A stretch of DNA of 7,784 nt from Desulfurococcales archaeon ex4484_217_1 (GTDB lineage Archaea; Thermoproteota; Thermoprotei_A; EX4484-217-1): NCBI GenBank assembly GCA_002254745.1, contig NJED01000030.1, positions 1-7,784 on the forward strand, given 5' to 3'. Made by a program: the position numbers and the translations under genes. Under the pieces are notes generated by a model, which saw only the letters and a program-made list of their open reading frames with translations, was not told the DNA's origin and did not search any database. Positions 1-5,539 of this stretch are shown in pieces; within the stretch, counting starts at the first letter, position 1; every line of letters starts with the position of its first letter.

Positions 1-12
1 AACTCTTTAAGG

Positions 13-27
13 AAAAATATTTTATTT
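13..27 (+). promoter_or_regulatory. Putative TATA-type promoter of the RHH gene
   Basis: An AT-rich element (AAAAATATTTTATTT) lies about 25-30 bases before a likely transcript start near 45, leaving a short leader that still contains the GGAGG at 50-54. The element is flanked by GGAAA (11-15) and TTTCC (25-29), a short inverted repeat that could be a binding site for the RHH protein itself. The assignment rests only on position and composition. Confidence 0.4.
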
Positions 28-49
28 CCCTCAGCACTATCAGTAATAC

Positions 50-54
50 GGAGG
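50..54 (+). promoter_or_regulatory. Shine-Dalgarno site of the RHH gene
   Basis: GGAGG lies 9 bases before the ATG at 64. It matches the complement of the archaeal 16S rRNA 3' end and fixes the start of the short downstream gene. Confidence 0.7.
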
Positions 55-63
55 CGGGGTTCG

Positions 64-240
64 ATGAGAGTAGTTACTTTCAAAATTGAAGAGGACTTAC
101 TAGAGCTTGTAGACGAATACGCTGAGCTTAGAGGGGAAACTAGAAGCGAAGTTATTAGAAAGGCGTTGATAGAGCTTATCCGTAGTGAAAGAGAGAAAAT
201 CAGGAGAGCCAAGGCTAAAAAGATTAGAGTTGTTATTTAA
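64..240 (+). CDS. Ribbon-helix-helix (CopG/MetJ/Arc-like) DNA-binding protein
   Basis: This 58-residue protein fits the ribbon-helix-helix fold. Residues 2-8 (VVTFKIE) form the DNA-contacting beta strand, helix 1 is about residues 9-23, the turn is around G24-T26, and helix 2 is about 27-41 with the typical S-E-V-I-R-K-A-L pattern. A basic tail (residues 43-54) rich in Arg and Lys follows and may add DNA contacts. Such proteins dimerise and usually act as repressors or as antitoxins of toxin-antitoxin pairs. The ATG at 64 is supported by a GGAGG 9 bases upstream. The next gene (MBL hydrolase) is convergent, with only 6 bases between the stop codons, so no toxin follows downstream; one upstream of the window cannot be excluded. 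The target is unknown; autoregulation is possible. Confidence 0.85.
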   Translation: MRVVTFKIEEDLLELVDEYAELRGETRSEVIRKALIELIRSEREKIRRAKAKKIRVVI

Positions 241-246
241 GCCTAA

Positions 247-912
247 CTACTGATACGTTAACACCCAGATTTCTGTTGCTGAAGGTAGCTTATCCTTCGA
301 TATGGAGAATTCTCTACCGCTAATTCTCTTAACATCGTACCGTACCTTTCTTAGGAAATCGCTCACATTTTTCAAGCCCAATCTTAAGCCAGGTACTTTG
401 TAGTGCATAGGCACTACTATCCTCGGCTTTATTTTCTCAACAACCTTAACAGCTTCAGAAGGACCTACAGTATACACTCCTCCTACAGGTATCATTAAGA
501 TGTCTGTTGGAGTAATTTTGCTGAAGACTTTTTCCTCAGGTATTGTACCTAAATCTCCTAAGTGAGTTATAGCCATGTTATCCACTTCAATATTGTAAAT
601 AATTATTTCTCCTCTCAAAGAACCACGGTATGGGTCATGATAGCTCCTAACACCCATAATTTTAATGTTATCTACTGTTGTTTCTCCTTCAAACATATCT
701 AAGACTTTGGAATTGGGTTTGGAAATAACTTGGATTGCATTATGGTCGAAGTGATTATGTGTTACAAGGATTACATCAGCCTTAAACATTGGCGGCCTTA
801 TGCCCAAACTTACTCCATCATGAGGGTCTATGCCTATAATTACTCCTCTATCGGAAACTATTTCGAAACATGCATGGCCATGCCATCTTATTATAGTCAA
901 TTTGCGAAACAC
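247..912 (-). CDS. UlaG-like metallo-beta-lactamase-fold metal-dependent hydrolase
   Basis: This 221-residue protein has the compact metallo-beta-lactamase layout of the UlaG/UPF0173-like group. It opens with the strand W-H-G-H-A-C-F-E-I (10-18), then D-P-H-D (29-32), the metal-binding T-H-N-H-F-D-H (51-57, HxHxDH), a histidine in S-Y-H-D (90-93), H-L-G-D (117-120) with the bridging aspartate D120, and a C-terminal P-M-H-Y with H170. These residues are expected to bind two metal ions and hydrolyse a phosphoester, ester or lactone; the true substrate cannot be read from sequence. No signal peptide or membrane segment is present, so it is cytoplasmic. The start is GTG at 912; a TATA-like element centred near 940 puts transcription within a few bases of it, suggesting a leaderless mRNA. 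TTG (codon 5) is an alternative start but would cut into the first strand. Confidence 0.85.
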   Translation of the reverse strand: MFRKLTIIRWHGHACFEIVSDRGVIIGIDPHDGVSLGIRPPMFKADVILVTHNHFDHNAIQVISKPNSKVLDMFEGETTVDNIKIMGVRSYHDPYRGSLRGEIIIYNIEVDNMAITHLGDLGTIPEEKVFSKITPTDILMIPVGGVYTVGPSEAVKVVEKIKPRIVVPMHYKVPGLRLGLKNVSDFLRKVRYDVKRISGREFSISKDKLPSATEIWVLTYQ

Positions 913-934
913 CCTTACTATAGAGTGAGTAAAA

Positions 935-944
935 GGTATTTAAG
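935..944 (-). promoter_or_regulatory. TATA element of the MBL hydrolase gene (leaderless)
   Basis: On the minus strand CTTAAATACC is centred about 27 bases before the GTG start at 912. No Shine-Dalgarno sequence occurs in between, only AAGG directly abutting the start codon. This is the arrangement expected for leaderless archaeal transcripts and supports an independent promoter after the HD gene. Confidence 0.5.
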
Positions 945-973
945 AGTTAGGTATTAAACGATAATTTAGGTTT

Positions 974-2446
974 TCACATTGTAACTCCAGGTATTGTTCC
1001 AAGAACCTCTTTGAAAACCTCAGAAACTATAAATTCTAATTTCCTTCTTACACTATAATCTTTTAGTAAAGATGTAGGGCCATAGATTGTAAAGGTTATT
1101 TTCGGTTTCAAACCTGCTTCTTCAAGTATTTTCGAAATAGGTATGCTGTCAACTATCTCTATTTTATCTTTCAGCCTTCTAGCTAAATGTATTACATGCA
1201 ATGGGTAGGGAAGTGCTGGAAGGCTTTTTCTCATACTATGATCTACCCAGAATAGGTCAATGTATTTTCCCAGTCCTGCATCTTCTAGCTTCTCTGAAAG
1301 TGCTTTGAAAATTTCCCTAGATGCCGATTTAGGGTCTCCAAACTTGTAAAAGAAAGGTGCTTCATATGCTGGTAACCTTATTTCATAGGGTTTCCCTACG
1401 GGTTTCCAACGTTTCCTCCTGTATAGTAGGTCTTCGGCAAATTTCTTAGCGTTTCTCACATTTTCCCCTGTTTCTTGCAAATTACGTATCATGTAAAGTA
1501 TTGAATAGTCGTCAAGCTCTAAGTATCTTTCAGGCTTTCCCTCTTTTATTCCAAGAACCCTATTTTCGAACTCTAATTCCTCTTTCACGTTCTTCATCAT
1601 TAGCTGGATAGTGTGTTCAAAAGACCTGCATATAGGGTGTAAGTATACTGTGTCGAACATGTATTGTCTGCTTTGCAGAAAACTTCTTAACGTATTTATG
1701 TTCTTTTCATCCATAACTATTAGGTCTTCGTAGGGATAGCTGTAAAATATTAGTCTGTAATAGTCTATTGTCCCGTATTCTTTGGTTCCAGCATAGTAGC
1801 TATCCCTTATTAGGAAATCCATTATGTCTGCAGGGTATATCCAGTTCTTAACAACTTTCTGAAGAAGTCTTATAATTCTAGGTGCTGTTGGACTGTATGG
1901 TTTAAGGAGTTTTAAAACCAATTCTTTTAGATCTTCAAACCCCGTTTCCTTACCTATTTTATCTATTAGCTCTCCAAGGTCTGTATATTCTACTAGAGCT
2001 AATCCTACAAGTTCGTGATCGTCTAGTTTTTCCTTACGGAGTTTTTCACTTTTTGATAAGATAGATTCCTCAAAAGAGTGACTATAGGGTCCGTGCCCTA
2101 TATCGTGTAATAGCCCAGTTATTCTTGAGGCTTCAATAAGCTCTAACATACTGTAGCCTTCTAATGCATCTTCACCTTCAGCTGTTGTAAGCATTGTAAG
2201 TAAATGCTCACTGAACATTCCGGATAAATGCATAACTCCGAGACTATGCTGAAATCTCTTATGATCTGCTCCAGGATATATGAAGTGAGCTATTTGTAGC
2301 TGATGAATTCTTCTTAACCTTTGAACATAGGGTGTATCTATAATTCTTCCTTCAACATCCTTATTAAATGGTATGTAATCATATATGGGATCTCTTATAA
2401 CCCCCCACCTAAAACCGTATGTACTTATGCAGGGTTTCTTACTCAT
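974..2446 (-). CDS. HD-domain phosphohydrolase, SAMHD1/dGTPase-like dNTP triphosphohydrolase homologue
   Basis: This 490-residue soluble protein carries the HD phosphohydrolase metal site in the form seen in SAMHD1 and bacterial dGTPases. R-F-Q-H-S-L-G-V (64-71) gives H67, L-L-H-D-I-G-H-G-P (112-120) gives H114 and D115, and P-A-D-I-M-D-F-L-I-R-D (205-215) gives D207, aligning with SAMHD1 H167, H206/D207 and D311. The N-terminal I-R-D-P-I-Y-D-Y-I (17-25) is also a hallmark of this family. The family removes triphosphate from dNTPs, controlling nucleotide pools, and some members limit viruses; activity here is inferred. The long C-terminal half (about 240-490) resembles the helical and regulatory lobe of SAMHD1-like proteins, but no allosteric site can be assigned. 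The ATG at 2446 has a GAGGAG ribosome site 7 bases upstream. It lies 64 bases after the CcdA-like gene and has its own TATA element. Confidence 0.88.
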   Translation of the reverse strand: MSKKPCISTYGFRWGVIRDPIYDYIPFNKDVEGRIIDTPYVQRLRRIHQLQIAHFIYPGADHKRFQHSLGVMHLSGMFSEHLLTMLTTAEGEDALEGYSMLELIEASRITGLLHDIGHGPYSHSFEESILSKSEKLRKEKLDDHELVGLALVEYTDLGELIDKIGKETGFEDLKELVLKLLKPYSPTAPRIIRLLQKVVKNWIYPADIMDFLIRDSYYAGTKEYGTIDYYRLIFYSYPYEDLIVMDEKNINTLRSFLQSRQYMFDTVYLHPICRSFEHTIQLMMKNVKEELEFENRVLGIKEGKPERYLELDDYSILYMIRNLQETGENVRNAKKFAEDLLYRRKRWKPVGKPYEIRLPAYEAPFFYKFGDPKSASREIFKALSEKLEDAGLGKYIDLFWVDHSMRKSLPALPYPLHVIHLARRLKDKIEIVDSIPISKILEEAGLKPKITFTIYGPTSLLKDYSVRRKLEFIVSEVFKEVLGTIPGVTM

Positions 2447-2453
2447 AGCTTAA

Positions 2454-2459
2454 CTCCTC
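2454..2459 (-). promoter_or_regulatory. Shine-Dalgarno site of the HD phosphohydrolase gene
   Basis: GAGGAG on the minus strand ends 7 bases before the ATG at 2446 and fixes that start. Confidence 0.7.
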
Positions 2460-2482
2460 AGCGTCAATACTACTTGAGTATT

Positions 2483-2496
2483 CCTTATACTTAAAC
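2483..2496 (-). promoter_or_regulatory. TATA-type promoter of the HD phosphohydrolase gene
   Basis: GTTTAAGTATAAGG on the minus strand would start transcription around 2463, giving a leader of about 15 bases that just contains the GAGGAG site. It sits between the CcdA-like stop codon and the HD start, suggesting separate transcription. Confidence 0.45.
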
Positions 2497-2510
2497 CTAC
2501 CATGAAATAC

Positions 2511-3158
2511 TTAGATGTACAAAAGAATGTATAAACCTAGACAGGCTAAAACGATTCCTTCAACCGTCCTTATAAGTCTCTCTTTGCCTTTAACAGCTTT
2601 TCCTACATGGTATAAACCTGTTAGTATAAGAACTAGAGGTAGAACAAATATGGTATTGTAGAGAAAGAGGAGCCCATATTTATAAATATATGGTAGCTTA
2701 AATTTCTCTATAAACAATAACGTAACTACGTAAGGTCCACCACTACATGGAAGCAAAGTTAAGCTAAGGAAAACTCCAGCTAAAAATGCAAAGTAGGGAT
2801 TTGCTGCTTTACGCAATATTTTTAAATGTCCTACCTTAATTTCACATTTACCACTAGTAAGATTAGTTAAAACAAGGTGTAATCCTAGAATTAATGCAGA
2901 CGCACCTATGATTTTAGATAATATGTCGAAAAAACCCAAAACGGTTAATAGTCCTAGGCCAAGCGCATAATATGTTACAAATACCCCTATTATGAAGGCT
3001 AATCCTACATTTCTTACATGCCTGTAATTTTTACCGTGAAGAGTTGATGCCATTATGAGCAATGAAGCATATAATGCAAAAGTGCATGGGTTTATAGAAT
3101 CTAGTGCCGACATTAACACTGCTAACGTTAGTAATTCCCCTATTCCGTGAACGCTCAT
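2511..3158 (-). CDS. CcdA/DsbD-type transmembrane thiol electron carrier
   Basis: This 215-residue protein consists almost entirely of six hydrophobic helices (about 8-35, 52-74, 83-99, 121-148, 160-183 and 197-214), the size and topology of CcdA. The conserved redox cysteines are visible: S-I-N-P-C-T-F (21-27) gives C25 near helix 1, and L-L-P-C-S-G-G-P (135-142) gives C138 in helix 4. Family members carry electrons from cytoplasmic thioredoxin across the membrane to extracytoplasmic thioredoxin-like or cytochrome c maturation partners. The gene directly upstream, 2 to 3 bases away, encodes just such a membrane-anchored thioredoxin-fold protein, so the two are probably co-translated and work as a pair. 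The ATG at 3158 has only a weak GGG upstream, consistent with translational coupling. A cytochrome c role cannot be confirmed because no haem or cytochrome genes are nearby. Confidence 0.85.
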   Translation of the reverse strand: MSVHGIGELLTLAVLMSALDSINPCTFALYASLLIMASTLHGKNYRHVRNVGLAFIIGVFVTYYALGLGLLTVLGFFDILSKIIGASALILGLHLVLTNLTSGKCEIKVGHLKILRKAANPYFAFLAGVFLSLTLLPCSGGPYVVTLLFIEKFKLPYIYKYGLLFLYNTIFVLPLVLILTGLYHVGKAVKGKERLIRTVEGIVLACLGLYILLYI

Positions 3159-3161
3159 GTT

Positions 3162-3689
3162 CTACCCTTTTCCACTAAATAGTTGTTCTAGAAGTCTTAT
3201 AGTTTCACTATTGGATATTACTATAGTTTCCATATCGCCATTTTTAGGGTAGAAAGCAACTACATAGTCTTTTGGGCTACTAGCTACCATGTTTTTCCAG
3301 AAGCCTAAGGGTTGAAAACCTACAACAATAGATACTAACTTGTCACCTACGAAGACCCCTATAAGCGGAGTATAGGGAATTAGCGTTTCGTTGGCAGCTT
3401 CACCTATTATCTCATATATACTATAAAAGTTCTTAACGTATTCTCCACTACTACTTAGTTCGTAGAATATCACTTCCGCTTCTTTAAAATTCTCTCTCAA
3501 TAATTTTTCTACGTTTCTACACGCCGGACATCCTATTGAACCGTAAATATAGAACCTTATATTTCCCTTCGTCTGTGCTGTTTCAGAACACCTTCCGCTA
3601 GGAACATTGTAACTGGGTTGAAATATCATTAAACCTATTAGGATAACAAAAATAACTATTATTAGCAATGATACTCTAGATGTTTTCAT
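3162..3689 (-). CDS. Membrane-anchored thioredoxin-fold protein (CPAC active site)
   Basis: This 175-residue protein has one N-terminal hydrophobic segment (about 7-24), an uncleaved anchor or signal sequence, followed by a thioredoxin-like domain. Strand I-R-F-Y-I-Y-G (44-50) leads into the active site C-P-A-C (54-57), and the likely cis-proline is P108 in Y-T-P-L-I-G-V. An extra cysteine, C34, lies just after the anchor. The domain should face outside and reduce, form or shuffle disulfides, receiving electrons from the CcdA-like protein encoded immediately downstream. The longest open frame begins at TTG (3695), but I prefer ATG at 3689: an AAGG site (3697-3700) is 7 bases from the ATG and only 1 base from the TTG. 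A TATA element just after the preceding gene's stop codon suggests this gene starts the two-gene operon. Confidence 0.83.
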   Translation of the reverse strand: MKTSRVSLLIIVIFVILIGLMIFQPSYNVPSGRCSETAQTKGNIRFYIYGSIGCPACRNVEKLLRENFKEAEVIFYELSSSGEYVKNFYSIYEIIGEAANETLIPYTPLIGVFVGDKLVSIVVGFQPLGFWKNMVASSPKDYVVAFYPKNGDMETIVISNSETIRLLEQLFSGKG

Positions 3690-3736
3690 ATGCAAACCTT
3701 ATTTCAGTATTTCTGACACTAAGTCTGTAAAGGCGT

Positions 3737-3746
3737 AAATATATAG
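3737..3746 (-). promoter_or_regulatory. TATA-type promoter of the thioredoxin/CcdA operon
   Basis: CTATATATTT on the minus strand lies a few bases after the stop codon of the preceding gene. It predicts a transcript start near 3715, about 25 bases before the ATG at 3689, leaving room for the AAGG ribosome site. Confidence 0.55.
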
Positions 3747-3751
3747 TTGTC

Positions 3752-4045
3752 CTAGATTATTTCAACTCTCTTGTTAGTTAAAAAATTATTTTCTGTTAAG
3801 CTAAGCAATATTTCTTCAAATAGTAGGTCATTACTTGCATCAATAGAAACAGACCATTTAAAAGAAAGCTTATTTAAGCCACTTATTCCAGAGACCTCTA
3901 TTGTTACGTCGTTCCAGAGTTCTCTAGGTAAATTTTCCCTAAGAAAATTCCATAGTGTATCTACATATTCGAATGCTTCACTCATAGTAAACCCTATTAT
4001 TGTTACTTTCGTCTCAGCTATTATGATGCTCAACGGAACCTCCAT
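3752..4045 (-). CDS. Small protein of unknown function
   Basis: I do not recognise this 97-residue acidic protein. It alternates predicted strands and helices: strand about 6-17 (I-I-I-A-E-T-K-V-T-I-I-G), an aromatic-rich helix 20-37 (M-S-E-A-F-E-Y-V-D-T-L-W), strands about 46-53 and 60-68, then a helix 72-83 rich in Leu and Glu. This suggests a small mixed alpha/beta fold with no cysteines and no membrane segment. The opposite strand is also open here, but its product is serine-rich and looks like a mirror of this gene. The start is uncertain. ATG at 4045 has no ribosome site, while a GGAGG formed by its own first codons (4043-4039) is 5 bases before a TTG at 4033. Flanking spacers with TATA-like elements suggest it is transcribed alone. 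Confidence 0.6.
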   Translation of the reverse strand: MEVPLSIIIAETKVTIIGFTMSEAFEYVDTLWNFLRENLPRELWNDVTIEVSGISGLNKLSFKWSVSIDASNDLLFEEILLSLTENNFLTNKRVEII

Positions 4046-4102
4046 GATGTACTACACCAAAATTTAGAGAATGCTTAAGGATAATTCATGAACGTTCTTA
4101 CT

Positions 4103-4114
4103 AAATTTATACTT
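4103..4114 (-). promoter_or_regulatory. Putative TATA promoter upstream of the 97-residue protein
   Basis: AAGTATAAATTT on the minus strand is the best TATA match in the 98-base spacer and would give a leader of about 35-45 bases. A second AT-rich element at 4059-4067 is closer and would fit initiation near the alternative TTG start at 4033. The sequence alone does not decide between them. Confidence 0.35.
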
Positions 4115-4143
4115 AGCCATTTCAATGTTGTTTTAGTTTAAAA

Positions 4144-4869
4144 CTACTCTTCACCTATTTGAAATATGTCTCCTCCCCAAATATCTCTTATTACAGGGCT
4201 TTCGAAGATAAGCTTCTCTGCGCTATCATATATTTTAAAATATCCATCTATGGGCTTCACAACCTCCTTTGCATCTAACTCTACTTTACCATCCTTAGTT
4301 ATTGCTTCAAGAAGCTTACCTCCACTCCAAAGTTCAACCCTATACCCGTTCGGTAGCCCTTTAACTACTATCTTATCATCTAATGGTGTCGCGTAATTTT
4401 CTGGAGGTATTATTTCAACTACACCATCAGGCCTTATCCAGCCTAACATTATTTCACCGAAAACATACTTATTATAGAACCTCAAGTTTATTTTATGGTA
4501 GCCTGCGCTTAAGGCTAAGATGTCACTATGGTAAACTGTTGGTGCCTGGTCTTTCCAAGCATCTATTATTAATTTGTCATTAATCCATAGTTTTGCACCG
4601 TCATCTGTTAAAACGTAAAATCTATAGAGTCCAGCTTGGTTTACTATAAGATGCCCTGACCATTCAACTGCAAAGAATTCTGCTGGAACCTCGGGTGCTG
4701 GTTTATCCCACCATACGAAGTTTATTTGAGGATCTATTCTTGTTTTCCTAAGGTTTCTTTTTAGGAACTGATTTTCTGGAGGTTTATCAGGTGATATTTC
4801 ATAGTATTTCCCTAAAAGCCCATGTACAAGGCCTTTCCTTATTCTTACGAGAACGTACTTTTTGCCCAT
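4144..4869 (-). CDS. PA14-domain protein without a signal peptide
   Basis: This 241-residue protein contains a PA14 beta-barrel domain at about residues 13-157. It begins with G-L-L-G-K-Y-Y (17-23) and shows the family core: a Gly-Leu-Tyr-Arg-Phe strand, then L-T-D-D-G-A-K-L-W-I-N-D (87-98), I-I-D-A-W (101-105) and a closing G-W-I-R-P-D-G (143-149). PA14 domains are usually found outside the cell in glycosidases, adhesins and toxins and often bind carbohydrate; the paired aspartates D89-D90 match the acidic pair that binds calcium in yeast adhesins. A second beta-rich part (about 165-241) follows, which I do not recognise. No signal peptide or membrane helix is visible and the N-terminus is basic, so a cytoplasmic location is inferred. 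The ATG at 4869 has an AGGTGA ribosome site. No enzyme domain is attached; its ligand is unknown. Confidence 0.85.
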   Translation of the reverse strand: MGKKYVLVRIRKGLVHGLLGKYYEISPDKPPENQFLKRNLRKTRIDPQINFVWWDKPAPEVPAEFFAVEWSGHLIVNQAGLYRFYVLTDDGAKLWINDKLIIDAWKDQAPTVYHSDILALSAGYHKINLRFYNKYVFGEIMLGWIRPDGVVEIIPPENYATPLDDKIVVKGLPNGYRVELWSGGKLLEAITKDGKVELDAKEVVKPIDGYFKIYDSAEKLIFESPVIRDIWGGDIFQIGEE

Positions 4870-4878
4870 GAATATTTT

Positions 4879-4884
4879 TCACCT
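4879..4884 (-). promoter_or_regulatory. Shine-Dalgarno site of the PA14 gene
   Basis: AGGTGA on the minus strand lies 9 bases before the ATG at 4869. It supports that start and argues against a longer form with an N-terminal signal sequence. Confidence 0.65.
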
Positions 4885-4921
4885 ATCTATTGTGCTTTCA
4901 AATTACAGTTTCTTGTCTAAG

Positions 4922-4934
4922 TATAGTTTAAAAA
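4922..4934 (-). promoter_or_regulatory. Putative TATA promoter of the PA14 gene
   Basis: TTTTTAAACTATA-like sequence on the minus strand immediately follows the acetyltransferase stop codon (4937-4939). It predicts a start near 4900 and a leader of about 30 bases containing the AGGTGA site. Confidence 0.4.
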
Positions 4935-4936
4935 TT

Positions 4937-5422
4937 CTAGGGTTCTTCAGTTAGAGATTTAACCATAAGATAAGCGTCTTCTCCGTCAAGGTAGTAATAT
5001 GGTATAGTCTTCTTAACTGTAAAACCAAGTTTTTCATAAAGTCTTATCGCTGGAACATTTGATACTCTAACCTCCAAATATACTTCCTTTGCTCCATAAT
5101 CTTTTAGCCCTTTAAGAGCTGCTTTCATAAGAGCTGCTCCTATACCTTTTCTCCTATACCCTTCTAGGACAGCTAAGGATACTATGTGACCTTTCTTCGT
5201 AAGCCCGTACTTAATAAGCCCCCAACCTATTTCAACCCTAGACATAACATATCCGACTACAACACCGTCAACTTCAGCTACAAGAAAGACTTTAGGCCAT
5301 CTCCTTAAATGCTCAATAAAAAATGTTTTTGTATAGTTTTCAGGTAGCGATACCCTATTTATGTACATAACCCTATCTATATCGTTTAACGTTGCTTGCC
5401 GTACAATGAAATTAAGGGACAA
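4937..5422 (-). CDS. rimI: Archaeal N-alpha-acetyltransferase (Ard1/RimI type, GNAT family)
   Basis: This 161-residue GNAT protein closely follows the archaeal Ard1 pattern known from Sulfolobus. It has R-Q-A-T-L-N-D-I-D (8-16), the substrate-site loop R-V-S-L-P-E-N-Y (23-30) with E28, V-V-V-G-Y-V-M (54-60), the strand H-I-V-S-L-A-V (79-85), the acetyl-CoA loop R-R-K-G-I-G-A-A-L (90-98) and the C-terminal signature V-Y-L-E-V-R-V-S-N-V-P-A-I-R-L-Y-E-K-L-G-F (114-134). It should transfer an acetyl group from acetyl-CoA to the N-terminal amine of many cytoplasmic proteins. The archaeal enzyme has broader specificity than bacterial RimI, so ribosomal S18-only activity should not be assumed. The start is TTG at 5422, the only start codon in the frame after an in-frame stop, and it is backed by GAGGAG 9 bases upstream. 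It is divergent from the DUF488 gene. Confidence 0.9.
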   Translation of the reverse strand: MSLNFIVRQATLNDIDRVMYINRVSLPENYTKTFFIEHLRRWPKVFLVAEVDGVVVGYVMSRVEIGWGLIKYGLTKKGHIVSLAVLEGYRRKGIGAALMKAALKGLKDYGAKEVYLEVRVSNVPAIRLYEKLGFTVKKTIPYYYLDGEDAYLMVKSLTEEP

Positions 5423-5431
5423 TACCCTATT

Positions 5432-5437
5432 CTCCTC
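5432..5437 (-). promoter_or_regulatory. Shine-Dalgarno site deciding a TTG start for the acetyltransferase
   Basis: GAGGAG on the minus strand lies 9 bases before the TTG at 5422. No ATG or GTG is available in this frame before the upstream stop codon, so this site makes the TTG start convincing. Confidence 0.7.
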
Positions 5438-5457
5438 GGCATTAATGTGATTCGTAC

Positions 5458-5486
5458 TTCATAGAAAAATAGTTAACCACTATGAA
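5458..5486. repeat. Inverted repeat in the divergent acetyltransferase/DUF488 spacer
   Basis: TTCATAG (5458-5464) and CTATGAA (5480-5486) are perfect 7-base inverted arms around a 15-base spacer that contains the palindrome GTTAAC-like core AGTTAACC. It overlaps the AT-rich element (5463-5472) that is the best promoter candidate for the acetyltransferase. It could be a dimeric regulator site, although 7-base arms can occur by chance in AT-rich DNA. Confidence 0.4.
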
Positions 5487-5494
5487 ATAAACAC

Positions 5495-5512
5495 TTTACT
5501 TAATGAAGTAAA
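5495..5512. repeat. Operator-like palindrome before the DUF488 gene
   Basis: TTTACTT and AAGTAAA form a perfect 7-base inverted repeat separated by AATG. It overlaps the AT-rich sequence at 5508-5516 that could be the TATA element of the DUF488 gene, starting transcription at or next to the ATG at 5540. Placement over a promoter is what an operator would show; a binding protein is not known. Confidence 0.45.
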
Positions 5513-5531
5513 TATTCCTTCTAGAAAGGTG
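5508..5531 (+). promoter_or_regulatory. Promoter and ribosome-site region of the DUF488 gene
   Basis: GTAAATATT (5508-5516) is about 27 bases before the ATG at 5540 and would give a leaderless mRNA. However, AAAGGTG (5525-5531) lies 8 bases before the ATG and looks like a ribosome site. That would fit a more distal start from the AT-rich GAAATAAAC at 5484-5492. Either reading supports the ATG at 5540. Confidence 0.4.
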
Positions 5532-5539
5532 TTTAGTTT

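Noticed and set aside
730..957. Plus-strand open frame of 75 codons
   Set aside because: It lies antisense to the conserved N-terminal part of the MBL hydrolase (including the HxHxDH region), and its Tyr/Ser-rich product resembles no protein family.
3771..4067. Plus-strand open frame of 98 codons opposite the small unknown protein
   Set aside because: The product is serine-rich with no fold-like pattern, lacks a ribosome site and would be transcribed against its neighbours. The minus-strand reading has a more natural acidic, alternating strand/helix composition.
4133..4147. Short hairpin GTTTTA-GTT-TAAAAC after the PA14 stop as a terminator
   Set aside because: The stem is only 6 A/T-rich pairs, and archaeal termination does not depend on such hairpins; there is no following T-run on the minus strand.
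4166..4583. Two plus-strand open frames inside the PA14 gene
   Set aside because: They are antisense to a clearly recognised PA14 domain and have low-complexity Ser/Leu/His-rich products.
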